In this document: positions 43,207-51,820 of the stretch, in pieces | Layout of the letters: every line of letters starts with the position of its first letter | How positions within the stretch are numbered: the stretch's first letter is position 1 | Source: an uncultured Aquimarina sp. | Lineage (GTDB): Bacteria > Bacteroidota > Bacteroidia > Flavobacteriales > Flavobacteriaceae | Direction of reading: 5' to 3' | DNA length: 64,000 nucleotides | Assembly: GCF_947492405.1 (NCBI RefSeq) | Contig: NZ_CANLMP010000001.1 | Location: 186,001 to 250,000, forward strand | Translations under genes and position numbers: made by a program | The notes under the pieces: generated by a model | Told to the model about the DNA's origin: nothing | The model's input: the letters and a program-made list of their open reading frames with translations, nothing else | The model's database searches: none

Positions 43207-44229
43207 TCAAAACTTAATTCTAGCTTTTGCGACAACACTCATATCAGTAAAATCTTTTTTAAGATATTTTAGATACCCAACGATCCCTATCATGGCCGCA
43301 TTATCAGTAGTATATTCAAATTTTGGTATAAAAGTTTTCCAGCCATATTTCTGTTCACCTTCTTTAAGAGCTTTTCGTATTCCCGAATTAGCAGAAACAC
43401 CACCACCGATAGCAATAGATTTTATTCCAGTTTCTTTAGAAGCTTTTTTTAATTTATCAATTAAGATATTGATAATTGTATATTGAATAGATGCACAAAC
43501 ATCTTCCAGATTTTCTTTAATAAAGTTAGGATTTTCTTTTACCTGTTTTTGAACAAAATATAATACTGCAGTTTTAAGTCCACTAAAACTAAAATTTAAT
43601 CCATCTACACGTGGTTTTGTAAATGGAAATGCCTTAGGGTTACCAGATTGTGCATGTTTATCGATCAAAGGTCCACCAGGATAAGGAAGACCTAGTATTT
43701 TGGCACTTTTATCAAATGCTTCTCCAACAGCATCATCGATAGTTTCACCAATAATTTCCATATCAAAATGATCATTCACTTTAACAATTTGGGTATGACC
43801 CCCACTAATTGTTAAAGCAAGGAACGGAAAATCTGGTTTTTCAAATGCGTCTTCATCAATAAAATGTGCGAGTATATGTGCCTGCATGTGATTTACATCG
43901 ATTAGAGGGATGTTTAAAGCTAACGCTAGAGACTTAGCAAATGATGTTCCTACTAATAATGATCCCATTAAACCAGGGCCGCTGGTAAATGCTATAGCGC
44001 TTAGATCAGATTTATCAATATTAGCTTGTTTTATAGCCTGATCAATTACAGGAACAATGTTTTGTTGATGCGCTCTAGAAGCTAATTCGGGAACCACCCC
44101 ACCATATTGTTCATGAATTTTTTGTGTGGCTACAACATTTGATAATACTGTACCGTTGGATAATATAGAAGCGGAGGTATCATCGCAAGAAGATTCAATA
44201 CCTAAGATGTATACATTTTGTGAACTCAT
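43207..44229 (-). CDS. tsaD: tRNA N6-adenosine threonylcarbamoyltransferase
   Basis: 340 residues of the ASKHA fold. The metal site DVNHMQAHILAH, the opening ILGIESSCDDTSASIL, GPGLMGSLLVGT, and LTISGGHTQIV are all conserved. With TsaB, TsaC and TsaE (not in this window) it makes t6A at position 37 of ANN-decoding tRNAs. A -7 box and a TTTG element lie upstream (44268-44295), so it diverges from tamB with its own promoter. Confidence 0.96.
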   Translation of the reverse strand: MSSQNVYILGIESSCDDTSASILSNGTVLSNVVATQKIHEQYGGVVPELASRAHQQNIVPVIDQAIKQANIDKSDLSAIAFTSGPGLMGSLLVGTSFAKSLALALNIPLIDVNHMQAHILAHFIDEDAFEKPDFPFLALTISGGHTQIVKVNDHFDMEIIGETIDDAVGEAFDKSAKILGLPYPGGPLIDKHAQSGNPKAFPFTKPRVDGLNFSFSGLKTAVLYFVQKQVKENPNFIKENLEDVCASIQYTIINILIDKLKKASKETGIKSIAIGGGVSANSGIRKALKEGEQKYGWKTFIPKFEYTTDNAAMIGIVGYLKYLKKDFTDMSVVAKARIKF

Positions 44230-44267
44230 TATGAGGAAAAGGGCATAGAAATTGTTAATATTGTCAG

Positions 44268-44295
44268 CAAAGTTAAAACAATAAAACGTATCAAA
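44268..44295 (-). promoter_or_regulatory. promoter of tsaD
   Basis: On the minus strand TAACTTTG (44268-44275) matches the TAnnTTTG -7 box, and TTTG (44292-44295) stands 16 bases upstream as a -33 element. The box is 38 bases before the tsaD ATG. It overlaps the upstream region of tamB on the other strand. Confidence 0.65.
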
Positions 44296-44310
44296 AAATT
44301 CGGGAAAATA

Positions 44311-47300
44311 TTGAAGAGGGTTTTACTTACCCTTATTTCGCTATTTATACTATTGGTGATCTTATTTTCCATTCCCGCTGTTCAAACTTTTTTTGGCAGA
44401 AAAATCACAAACTATCTTAATAAAGAATATGGAGTAGATATAAATGTTGGTCGTGTAGGATTAACATATTCAGGAGATGTTAGCCTTAAAGAGGTTTTTG
44501 TAAAAGACCATCATCAGGATACATTGTTATACGCTAAAAGCATCGCCACATCAGTTCTGAATATTAGAGAAATTTCTAAAGGCCAACCGGAATTAGGTGA
44601 TGTTTCTATAGATGATCTCACATTTAGAATGAAAATGTATAAAGATGAGCGTAGTGATAACCTAATGACTTTTATTAGAAAATTCAATACAGGAAAAACT
44701 TCTACATCTGATACAAAGTTTTTATTGACCACCGGAAGTGTTACTATGGATAATAGTAAGTTTAGTTATATAGATGAAAATCTAAATACTCCCAGAATTG
44801 TTGTTTTAAGAGATATTACTTTAGATGCTGAGAGCTTAAAAGTCGATGGAGAAGATTTTCATATTACCACCAATGTACTTTCATTCAAGGATCATAGAGG
44901 ATTGAATGTTTCTAACCTAAAAACTAAGTTTTCAATCACCCCCACTGAAATGAAGTTTCATGAATTGTTAATAAAAACAATAGATTCTGAGGTAGAAGCT
45001 GAAATTGTGTTTTCTTATGAAAGAGGAGGGCTTGTAGATTTTGAGAATAGTGTGGACATTGATGCTGATTTTACAAAAGCTACTATCTCTACGAATGATT
45101 TAATACCTTTTTACAAAGAATTTGGTAATGATGAAGATCTTATGGTTAGAAATACTAACATCAAAGGTACTCTTAACGATTTTAAAATATTAAACTCAAA
45201 CATTACCGGATTAGATAGATCCATAATTCAAGGAGATATTAGAATACGAAATGCGGTTACAAACGCATCTAAGTTTAGATTGGACGGTGATTTAAAAAAC
45301 TTAACAACTAATTATTACGACCTTGTTAATTTACTGCCAGGAATTTTAGGCGAGTCATTACCAAAACAATTATATCAATTAGGAAGTGTAAAAGGTGTAG
45401 GTACTACCATTGTGACTATAAAGGATGTTGATGTAGATATGGATTTCTATTCTCAGCTAGGTAAAATCAATGCTTTTGTTTTATTAGGAAACCTCGATGA
45501 TGTAAAAGAAGCAACTTACAATGGGAATGTTATTTCTAATAACTTTAATATTGGGCAGTTACTAGGTAAATCACGCTTAGGAAATGCCGCTTTTGATATC
45601 CATGTTGATGGAAGCGGGTTTACCTTGAAAAATCTTGATACAAAATTAGAAGGAGATATCAGGAAACTAGAATTTAATGGATATTCTTATACGAATCTGA
45701 ATGTTTTCGGAAATCTAAAAGATCCCGTTTTTGATGGGAAACTAATTTCTGATGATCCTAACGTGAAATTCACATTTAATGGTGTGGCTGATTTATCAGA
45801 GGAAATCAATAATTATGATTTTGCTGCAAATGTAGATCATATAGATTTAAAACAGTTAAATGTTTTTACCAGAGATAGTATGTCTATTTTTAATGGTGAT
45901 GTAATAATGAAAATGAAAGGAACCGGAATTAATGATGCTTTTGGTACAATTTCTTTCGAAAAAACATTATACAAAAACCAAAATGCAAGCTACTATTTTG
46001 ACGATTTCGAGATCAATTCTAGTTTTGATGATCAAAATGTAAGGACTATTACGATGAATAGCCCAGATATTATTGATGGAAGTGTTAAAGGAATTTTTAG
46101 ATTCGAAAACGTGTATGACTTATTTCGCAATTCTATAGGTAGTTTATATACTAATTTTGAACCTACCGAGATCACGGATAATGAATTCATGGAATTCAAT
46201 TTTAAGATTTATAATAAAATCGTAGATGTGTTTTTTCCAGAAATTGAGTTCGCACCTAATACCTTTATAAAAGGTAAAGTAGAAAGTAACGATTCCGAAT
46301 TTAAGCTAACTTTTAAATCACCTTCTATAAAGGCGTTCGATAACTTAATGAAAGAAGTAGACATACAGGTGGATAATAAAAACCCTTTATTTAACACCTA
46401 CGTTGCAATTGATAGTATTGATACCAAATACTATGATGTGTCTAAATTTAGCCTGATTAATGTGACGCTAAAAGATACGTTGTTTATGCGATCAGAATTT
46501 AAAGGAGGTAAGAATAATGTGGATGACTATAATCTGGAATTTTATCATACGATTAATGAAGACAATAATTCTGTTCTAGGATTTAAAAAATCTGACTTTA
46601 CTTTTAAAGGATATACTTGGTATGCAAACCCCAATAGAAGTAAAAGTAATAATAAAATCATTTTTGATAATAATTTTCAAAATATAGATATTCGATCCAT
46701 CCTGTTAAGACATGAAGAAGAACAAATAAGTGTTTCTGGTGTTATGGAAGGTAAAAACAATAAAGACATCAAAGCAACCTTCGAGGATGTAGATTTAAAT
46801 AAGATTACACCATACATAGAGAATCTAAAATTATCTGGAATAGTAGACGGAGATCTAACGGTACTTCAGGATAAGGGAGTCTATTTTCCGAGCTCTACTG
46901 TAATTATCAATGATTTGGCCGTAAATGATTCGGATTTAGGAGAGCTTAGAGTAAATGTTTCTGGTAATGAATCGCTTACAGAATACAAGGTGAATACCAG
47001 ATTGGTGAATAAGGATAATCAAAAAACACTTTCTGCCATTGGATCAATTGACGTGTCTAATAATAACCCAGACATGAATATAGATGTAAGTTTGGATCAG
47101 TTAGATATGTCTGGATTTAGCGCTTTGGGGGGAATCGTGATATCGGATCTTAGAGGCTTAGTAACTGGTAACGCAAAGGTAACCGGGAATTACGTGAATC
47201 CTTCTATCGATGGAGTCTTAAAATTGAATGAAGCTGGATTAAAAATTCCATACCTAAATGTAGACCTTGATTTAGATAACGATTCGAGAATTATCTTAAA

Positions 47301-48735
47301 TGAACAGCGATTTAATTTTGATAATGTAGATATTACTGATACAAAGTATAATACGAGAGGAATTTTAGGAGGATTCATTGGGCATCAGCGTTTTTCTAAA
47401 TGGGAGTTGGGACTTAAACTAATAGCTAATGAAAGATTATTGGTTCTGGATACAGAAGAAGATGAAGATTCTTTATATTATGGAACCGGTTTCATTAGTG
47501 GTGATGCAACCATTGAAGGTCCAACAGATGGTTTAGTTATCAATGTAAATGCTACTACAGAAGAAGGCACTGTTTTTAAAATTCCGTTAAATGAATCCGA
47601 ATCGATTGGTGATAACTCCTATATTCATTTTTTAACCCTTGAAGAAAAGAAAGCACGTTTAGAGGGAAAAGAAATCGTATTAAAAGAAATTAAAGGATTA
47701 GAGCTTAATTTTGATCTAGATGTTAATGATAATGCATTGGTAGAAGTGGTTGTGGATAAAAAAACAGGTAGTTCCTTAAAAGGGCGAGGAGCAGGTACAC
47801 TACTTATTGAGATCAATACGAATGGTAAGTTTAATATGTGGGGGGATTTTGTAGCGTATGAGGGAAGCTATAATTTTAGATATGGAGCTTTGGTTGGTAA
47901 AGATTTTACAGTGAGATCAGGTGGAAGTATTAACTGGGATGGTAGTCCAACTAGAGCAAAACTTAATTTAAGTGCGGTATATAAAACCGAAGCAAATCCA
48001 GCAGTATTATTGGAGAATGCTACGATCAATAGAAAAATTCCTGTAGAAGTAGTGGTAGATTTAAATGGAGAATTAATACAACCAGATCTTAACTTCAATA
48101 TAGAATTACCGAATTTAAGCTCTGTTGCTAAGAGTGAATTAGAATATCAATTAGAAGATCAAGCAACTAAAGAATTACAAGCCCTATCATTAGTTACCCA
48201 AGGACAGTTTTATAGTGGGAATCTTGATCCAACTTTTATAACAGGAAATTTAGTTGAACGTGCAGCAGGACTGGTAAATGGTATATTTTCGGGTGATGAT
48301 GATAAATTTAGAGTTGGTGTAAACTATGTTCAAGGAAATAGAAATGTGGATCAAGAGGCTGCAGATCAGTTTGGAGTTACGGTTTCTACTCAGATCAACA
48401 ACAGAATTTTGATTAATGGGCGAGTAGGAGTTCCAATAGGTGGTGTAAGTGAATCTGTAGTCACGGGAGATGTAGAAGTAGAATATCTTTTTAATGAAGA
48501 TGGAACATTAAAAGGAAAGATTTTTAATCGACAGAATGAGATTCAATATATAGGAGAATCTCAAGGTTATAAACAGGGTTTAGGATTATCGTACTCCGTA
48601 GATTTTAATAATTTTAACGAACTTTGGCAAAAGGTTTTTAATTCTAAAAAGCAAAAGGATACTTTGGTTGTAAAAACACAAGACACAACCAAAATAGACA
48701 CACCAGAATTTATTAATTTTACAGATAAGAATTAG
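44311..48735 (+). CDS. tamB: translocation/assembly module TamB (AsmA-like)
   Basis: 1474 residues. An N-terminal membrane anchor (about 3-22) is followed by a very long beta-rich periplasmic part and the C-terminal TamB/DUF490 domain (from about 1130 on, with FNMWGDFVAYEGSYNFRYG and GVNYVQGNRN). TamB-like proteins span the periplasm as hydrophobic grooves and move lipids or help outer-membrane protein assembly. Start is TTG at 44311; the frame is open further upstream with a basic KRIKKFGKI stretch and no ATG, so the true start may be earlier. It diverges from tsaD and is followed by pfkA after 28 bases. Confidence 0.9.
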   Translation: MKRVLLTLISLFILLVILFSIPAVQTFFGRKITNYLNKEYGVDINVGRVGLTYSGDVSLKEVFVKDHHQDTLLYAKSIATSVLNIREISKGQPELGDVSIDDLTFRMKMYKDERSDNLMTFIRKFNTGKTSTSDTKFLLTTGSVTMDNSKFSYIDENLNTPRIVVLRDITLDAESLKVDGEDFHITTNVLSFKDHRGLNVSNLKTKFSITPTEMKFHELLIKTIDSEVEAEIVFSYERGGLVDFENSVDIDADFTKATISTNDLIPFYKEFGNDEDLMVRNTNIKGTLNDFKILNSNITGLDRSIIQGDIRIRNAVTNASKFRLDGDLKNLTTNYYDLVNLLPGILGESLPKQLYQLGSVKGVGTTIVTIKDVDVDMDFYSQLGKINAFVLLGNLDDVKEATYNGNVISNNFNIGQLLGKSRLGNAAFDIHVDGSGFTLKNLDTKLEGDIRKLEFNGYSYTNLNVFGNLKDPVFDGKLISDDPNVKFTFNGVADLSEEINNYDFAANVDHIDLKQLNVFTRDSMSIFNGDVIMKMKGTGINDAFGTISFEKTLYKNQNASYYFDDFEINSSFDDQNVRTITMNSPDIIDGSVKGIFRFENVYDLFRNSIGSLYTNFEPTEITDNEFMEFNFKIYNKIVDVFFPEIEFAPNTFIKGKVESNDSEFKLTFKSPSIKAFDNLMKEVDIQVDNKNPLFNTYVAIDSIDTKYYDVSKFSLINVTLKDTLFMRSEFKGGKNNVDDYNLEFYHTINEDNNSVLGFKKSDFTFKGYTWYANPNRSKSNNKIIFDNNFQNIDIRSILLRHEEEQISVSGVMEGKNNKDIKATFEDVDLNKITPYIENLKLSGIVDGDLTVLQDKGVYFPSSTVIINDLAVNDSDLGELRVNVSGNESLTEYKVNTRLVNKDNQKTLSAIGSIDVSNNNPDMNIDVSLDQLDMSGFSALGGIVISDLRGLVTGNAKVTGNYVNPSIDGVLKLNEAGLKIPYLNVDLDLDNDSRIILNEQRFNFDNVDITDTKYNTRGILGGFIGHQRFSKWELGLKLIANERLLVLDTEEDEDSLYYGTGFISGDATIEGPTDGLVINVNATTEEGTVFKIPLNESESIGDNSYIHFLTLEEKKARLEGKEIVLKEIKGLELNFDLDVNDNALVEVVVDKKTGSSLKGRGAGTLLIEINTNGKFNMWGDFVAYEGSYNFRYGALVGKDFTVRSGGSINWDGSPTRAKLNLSAVYKTEANPAVLLENATINRKIPVEVVVDLNGELIQPDLNFNIELPNLSSVAKSELEYQLEDQATKELQALSLVTQGQFYSGNLDPTFITGNLVERAAGLVNGIFSGDDDKFRVGVNYVQGNRNVDQEAADQFGVTVSTQINNRILINGRVGVPIGGVSESVVTGDVEVEYLFNEDGTLKGKIFNRQNEIQYIGESQGYKQGLGLSYSVDFNNFNELWQKVFNSKKQKDTLVVKTQDTTKIDTPEFINFTDKN

Positions 48736-48763
48736 TAATTTGATTAAATTTTACAAACAATAA

Positions 48764-49750
48764 ATGGCTAGACAAATTAAGACTATCGGAGTAATGACCT
48801 CTGGTGGAGATTCTCCTGGAATGAATGCTGCTATACGAGCAGTTGCTCGTGCTTGTTCATATTACAAAGTAAAATGTATAGGTTTTTATAGAGGCTATCA
48901 AGGAATGATAGAAAATGATTATTGTGAAATGAACGCCAGAAGTGTTCGTAATATAATAAGTGCAGGAGGCACAATTCTTAAATCGGCACGTTCTGAAGAA
49001 TTTAGAACGATAGAGGGAAGAAAAAAAGCAGCAGAGAATCTTAAAAAAGCAGAAGTTGATGCCATGATATTGATTGGTGGTGATGGTACTTTTAAAGGCG
49101 GCGAGATATTTAGTAAAGAGCACAATATTCCTGTTATTGGTGTTCCTGGAACTATTGATAATGATATAGCAGGCACTAATTTTACGATAGGATATGATAC
49201 AGCGTTGAATACTGTTGTAGAAGCTATTGATAAAATTAGAGATACTGCTAGTTCACATGATCGCTTATTTTTTATTGAAGTTATGGGGCGAGATGCAGGA
49301 TTTATAGCACTAAATAGCGGAGTAGGAGCAGGAGCAGAAGAAATACTAATTCCGGAAGAAGATTTAGGGTTAGACAGAATGCTAGAGTCCTTAAAGAGAA
49401 GTAAACGTTCTGGTAAATCTTCTAGTATCGTAGTTGTATGCGAAGGAGATAAAATCGGAAAAAATGTATATGAACTTGCGGATTATGTTACAGATAATTT
49501 ACCAGATTATGATGTGAGAGTAACAGTTTTAGGTCATATGCAGCGTGGAGGGTCTCCTTCTTGCTTCGATAGAACATTAGCAAGTAGGCTTTGTGTAAAA
49601 GCGGTAGAATTGCTGTTAGACGGAGAAGAAAATGTAATGGTTGGATTACTTAACAATAAAATTGTGGCAACCAATTTTGATGAAGGATTAAAAGAAGATC
49701 ACAGTATCAATAAAGAGTTACTACGTATTTCTGATATATTATCTGTATAA
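48764..49750 (+). CDS. pfkA: ATP-dependent 6-phosphofructokinase
   Basis: 328 residues. IGVMTSGGDSPGMNAAIRA is the ATP-binding opening, GGDGTFKGG the phosphate loop, PGTIDNDIAGTNFTIGYDTA the catalytic loop with the base Asp, and MGRDAGFIAL and GHMQRGGSPSCFDR the fructose-6-phosphate site. It makes fructose 1,6-bisphosphate in glycolysis. Length matches bacterial PfkA. It meets a convergent cupin gene; a 6-bp hairpin (49750-49765) spans the two stop codons. Confidence 0.96.
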   Translation: MARQIKTIGVMTSGGDSPGMNAAIRAVARACSYYKVKCIGFYRGYQGMIENDYCEMNARSVRNIISAGGTILKSARSEEFRTIEGRKKAAENLKKAEVDAMILIGGDGTFKGGEIFSKEHNIPVIGVPGTIDNDIAGTNFTIGYDTALNTVVEAIDKIRDTASSHDRLFFIEVMGRDAGFIALNSGVGAGAEEILIPEEDLGLDRMLESLKRSKRSGKSSSIVVVCEGDKIGKNVYELADYVTDNLPDYDVRVTVLGHMQRGGSPSCFDRTLASRLCVKAVELLLDGEENVMVGLLNNKIVATNFDEGLKEDHSINKELLRISDILSV

Positions 49751-49763
49751 ACACTATTTAGTG

Positions 49764-50102
49764 TTACTTATTTATCTGTTGTACCCTTTCTACAGAATCA
49801 TTTTTGGATAAAGAAAGCCATACAATGCTATTTTCTGATGCAATTAGGCTGTGACCGATATGTGGTTTTAAAGAAATTATATCCCCTTTTTTAAGGGCAT
49901 ACGTTATATCATCTACAACAAAACCAATTTCTCCTTCAAAAACGGCTACCGTTATAGGGAATATGGTTTGGTGTTTTTTCATCTCTTGCCCTTTTTTAAA
50001 TACTATTCTAATTTCTTTGGAGGTTTCACTTTCCATTAATTTCGTGATTACGGGTTTGTGATCTCCATATGTAATGTCCTTAAGCAATGATGTCAAATGC
50101 AT
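49764..50102 (-). CDS. cupin domain protein
   Basis: 112 residues, one cupin barrel: MKKHQTIFPITVAVFEGEIGF and LKKGDIISLKPHIGHSLIASENS. Metal-ligand His residues are only partly conserved, so it may bind a small molecule rather than catalyse. A -7 box on the minus strand (TACTTTTG, 50128-50135) lies 26 bases before its ATG. Confidence 0.85.
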   Translation of the reverse strand: MHLTSLLKDITYGDHKPVITKLMESETSKEIRIVFKKGQEMKKHQTIFPITVAVFEGEIGFVVDDITYALKKGDIISLKPHIGHSLIASENSIVWLSLSKNDSVERVQQINK

Positions 50103-50127
50103 ATCAATTGTTTTTTTTTAGTTACTC

Positions 50128-50135
50128 CAAAAGTA
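50128..50135 (-). promoter_or_regulatory. -7 box of the cupin gene
   Basis: TACTTTTG read on the minus strand matches TAnnTTTG and sits 26 bases upstream of the cupin start. No clear -33 element was found. Confidence 0.5.
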
Positions 50136-50276
50136 GATGCTTTCTTCTTGTTGTTTTATGAGTTAGATCATAGAATAAAAGAGTAATGGGATGGTAGTTT
50201 TGCATCAAAATTCTTTAGAAGTCAAAACTCGAACTCTAAAAAAAATAGGAAAAGGATGAAAAGTGAATTAAAATAC

Positions 50277-50310
50277 AAAAGCGAGATCATTTTTATAATG
50301 TCTCGCTTTT
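50277..50310 (-). terminator. probable terminator downstream of the small minus-strand frame
   Basis: AAAAGCGAGA (50277-50286) pairs perfectly with TCTCGCTTTT (50301-50310). Read on the minus strand it ends in TTTTGTATTTT. No known minus-strand gene ends here except the candidate small frame at 50398-50496, with a second hairpin (AACCGG/CCGGTT, 50351-50370) in between. Confidence 0.6.
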
Positions 50311-50397
50311 TAAGGTTTCTTAAATCTTCGTACCCGATAATCTTCGGGAGAACCGGAATTTTTACCGGTTAATATTTCCTGAATTATCATCTTCTGA

Positions 50398-50496
50398 TTA
50401 CCTATGAATTGCATAAGCTGAAGATGCAGGAAGTTCTTTTAAAAAGTTAACGAAAGATGTAAAATCAAATTTGAATTTAAATAGTAAATTTTTCAT
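50398..50496 (-). CDS. candidate small peptide gene
   Basis: 32 codons from ATG (50496) to TAA (50398), with a basic Phe-rich N-terminal part (KNLLFKFKFDF) and the end NFLKELPASSAYAIHR. Two hairpins follow on the same strand, the last with a T-run, so a discrete short transcript is plausible. There is no homology I can name. It may be a leader peptide, a toxin-like or signalling peptide, or chance. Confidence 0.35.
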   Translation of the reverse strand: MKNLLFKFKFDFTSFVNFLKELPASSAYAIHR

Positions 50497-50691
50497 AATA
50501 TATAATTTTAATTGTTATTTGATATTATATAATCAATCGCCGTGCCAAAATTTTAAAATCGCTCTTAGATGTTGATTTTAAAGGTGTTGAGAAGAGTATT
50601 GTTTTTGGTTGTGAAAACTTTAAAAGAAATAATGAATACAAGAATAGTAAAAATAGAATATATTAAGATGAACGAAAATTGATGGTGTTTT

Positions 50692-51276
50692 TTATATGTT
50701 GGTACTATTCTTAGATTGACTGGATAAGTTCTCTATGCACTGCTCTCTTATTTTCCATATTTCTTCAAATGAAAAATTTAGTTTTTCTGAGACGATCCAT
50801 TCTTTGATAAAAGCCTGATGATATTTTATCTTATAACTTCCTACCTGATTTGGTTGTATGTTTTTTTCAATGATAACATCGTTTATAATCCTTCCAAAAT
50901 CTGATGAATTAGAAGTGGCATCAATTGTTTCGTCATTATATCTTAAATAACAATGTGCTTCTGGAATATATTTCACATCATTATTTAGAATTACATTACC
51001 TATTTTAGGAGTATTTGTAGCGTTCATTTTATAGATCCCGATAATGAGCTTAATGTCATTCATTCCGTTTAGATCTGCGATTCTTTTTAAGAACGAGTGT
51101 TTAGAACTACATGTTCCTTTATTTTCTGTAATTACTAATGTGGCATCAGTTCTATTGAAATTTCTGCCGTAGGGTATGTTTTTTACATAGATTATGAGTT
51201 CAGACCAAGAAGTAATTCCTTTTTCCGTAATAATTTTGGATAAACTATCTTCTGAACTAATTTTAAAATCAAGCAT
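50692..51276 (-). CDS. transglutaminase-like cysteine protein
   Basis: 194 residues. NKGTCSSKHSFLKRIADLNG places a Cys at the start of a helix, and PEAHCYLRYNDETIDATSN supplies a His and Asp in the order of the transglutaminase/papain-like triad (C...H...D). The residues around them fit the family loosely. No signal peptide. The substrate is unknown, and the family call is from motif order only. Confidence 0.6.
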   Translation of the reverse strand: MLDFKISSEDSLSKIITEKGITSWSELIIYVKNIPYGRNFNRTDATLVITENKGTCSSKHSFLKRIADLNGMNDIKLIIGIYKMNATNTPKIGNVILNNDVKYIPEAHCYLRYNDETIDATSNSSDFGRIINDVIIEKNIQPNQVGSYKIKYHQAFIKEWIVSEKLNFSFEEIWKIREQCIENLSSQSKNSTNI

Positions 51277-51283
51277 GATTAAA

Positions 51284-51318
51284 AATAAAAAAACTCAAGT
51301 AAATTTTACTTGAGTTTT
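51284..51318 (-). terminator. terminator downstream of the RidA gene
   Basis: AAAACTCAAGTAAA (51290-51303) pairs with 51305-51318. On the minus strand the stem is followed by TTTTTATTTTT. It lies 25 bases after the RidA stop on that strand and before the transglutaminase-like gene. Confidence 0.85.
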
Positions 51319-51342
51319 ATAGTATGTTTTTTTTACAAAAAA

Positions 51343-51723
51343 TTATTTTACGGCAATCACAGATATTTCTACATTTACAAACTTAGGTAATGCGGCAACT
51401 GCTACTGTTTCTCTGGCTGGCGCTGTATCTTCATCAAAATAGTTTCCATAAATTTCATTTACTTTTGAAAAATTATTCATGTCACTTAAGAAAATAGTCG
51501 TTTTAATAACATTTTCGAAAGTCATACCTACTTCATCCAAAATTGCTTTGAGATTCTGCATTACTTGTTCCGCTTCTGTTTTTATATCATCCATGACTAG
51601 TTCACCTGTTTCCGGATTGATTGCAATCTGACCAGAAGTATATAGTGTATTTCCGTTAAGAATGGCTTGATTGTAAGGTCCGATTGGAGCTGGAGCTTTA
51701 GAAGTAGTTATAATTTTTTTCAT
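51343..51723 (-). CDS. RidA family enamine/imine deaminase
   Basis: 126 residues of the YjgF/RidA family: APAPIGPYNQAILNGNTLYTSGQIA, IKTTIFLSDMNNFSKVNEIY, and ARETVAVAALPKFVNVEISVIAV with the substrate-binding Arg and Glu. It hydrolyses reactive enamines made by PLP enzymes and forms trimers. Length matches. It follows the lptD gene on the same strand. Confidence 0.95.
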   Translation of the reverse strand: MKKIITTSKAPAPIGPYNQAILNGNTLYTSGQIAINPETGELVMDDIKTEAEQVMQNLKAILDEVGMTFENVIKTTIFLSDMNNFSKVNEIYGNYFDEDTAPARETVAVAALPKFVNVEISVIAVK

Positions 51724-51782
51724 GATATGTGCAAAGTATTATTGTTTATATAGATTTCATAAATTTAATTCCTCAAACCTTT

Positions 51783-51804
51783 ACCCTGAGCGTGTCGAAG
51801 GGTT
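51783..51804. repeat. CCCTGAGC-GTGTCGAAGGG palindromic repeat
   Basis: An imperfect palindrome (ACCCTGAGCGTGTCGAAGGGTT) between lptD and the RidA gene. It shares its core with the element at the GrpB stop (29545-29566). This kind of unit is frequently scattered in flavobacterial intergenic regions. Confidence 0.55.
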
Positions 51805-51820
51805 AAACCTCATACCTATA

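Larger units (their letters stand above)
50103..50691. other. gene-poor stretch with a candidate small-peptide unit
   Basis: About 590 bases without a recognised gene. It contains the cupin promoter, two hairpins (50277-50310 and 50351-50370) and a 32-codon open frame on the minus strand (50398-50496). From about 50500 to 50690 I see nothing beyond AT-rich sequence. Confidence 0.6.

Noticed and set aside
50256..50372. A 38-codon plus-strand frame (starting MKSELKYKSEII)
   Set aside because: It runs through two hairpins that explain the base pattern, and its composition looks random.
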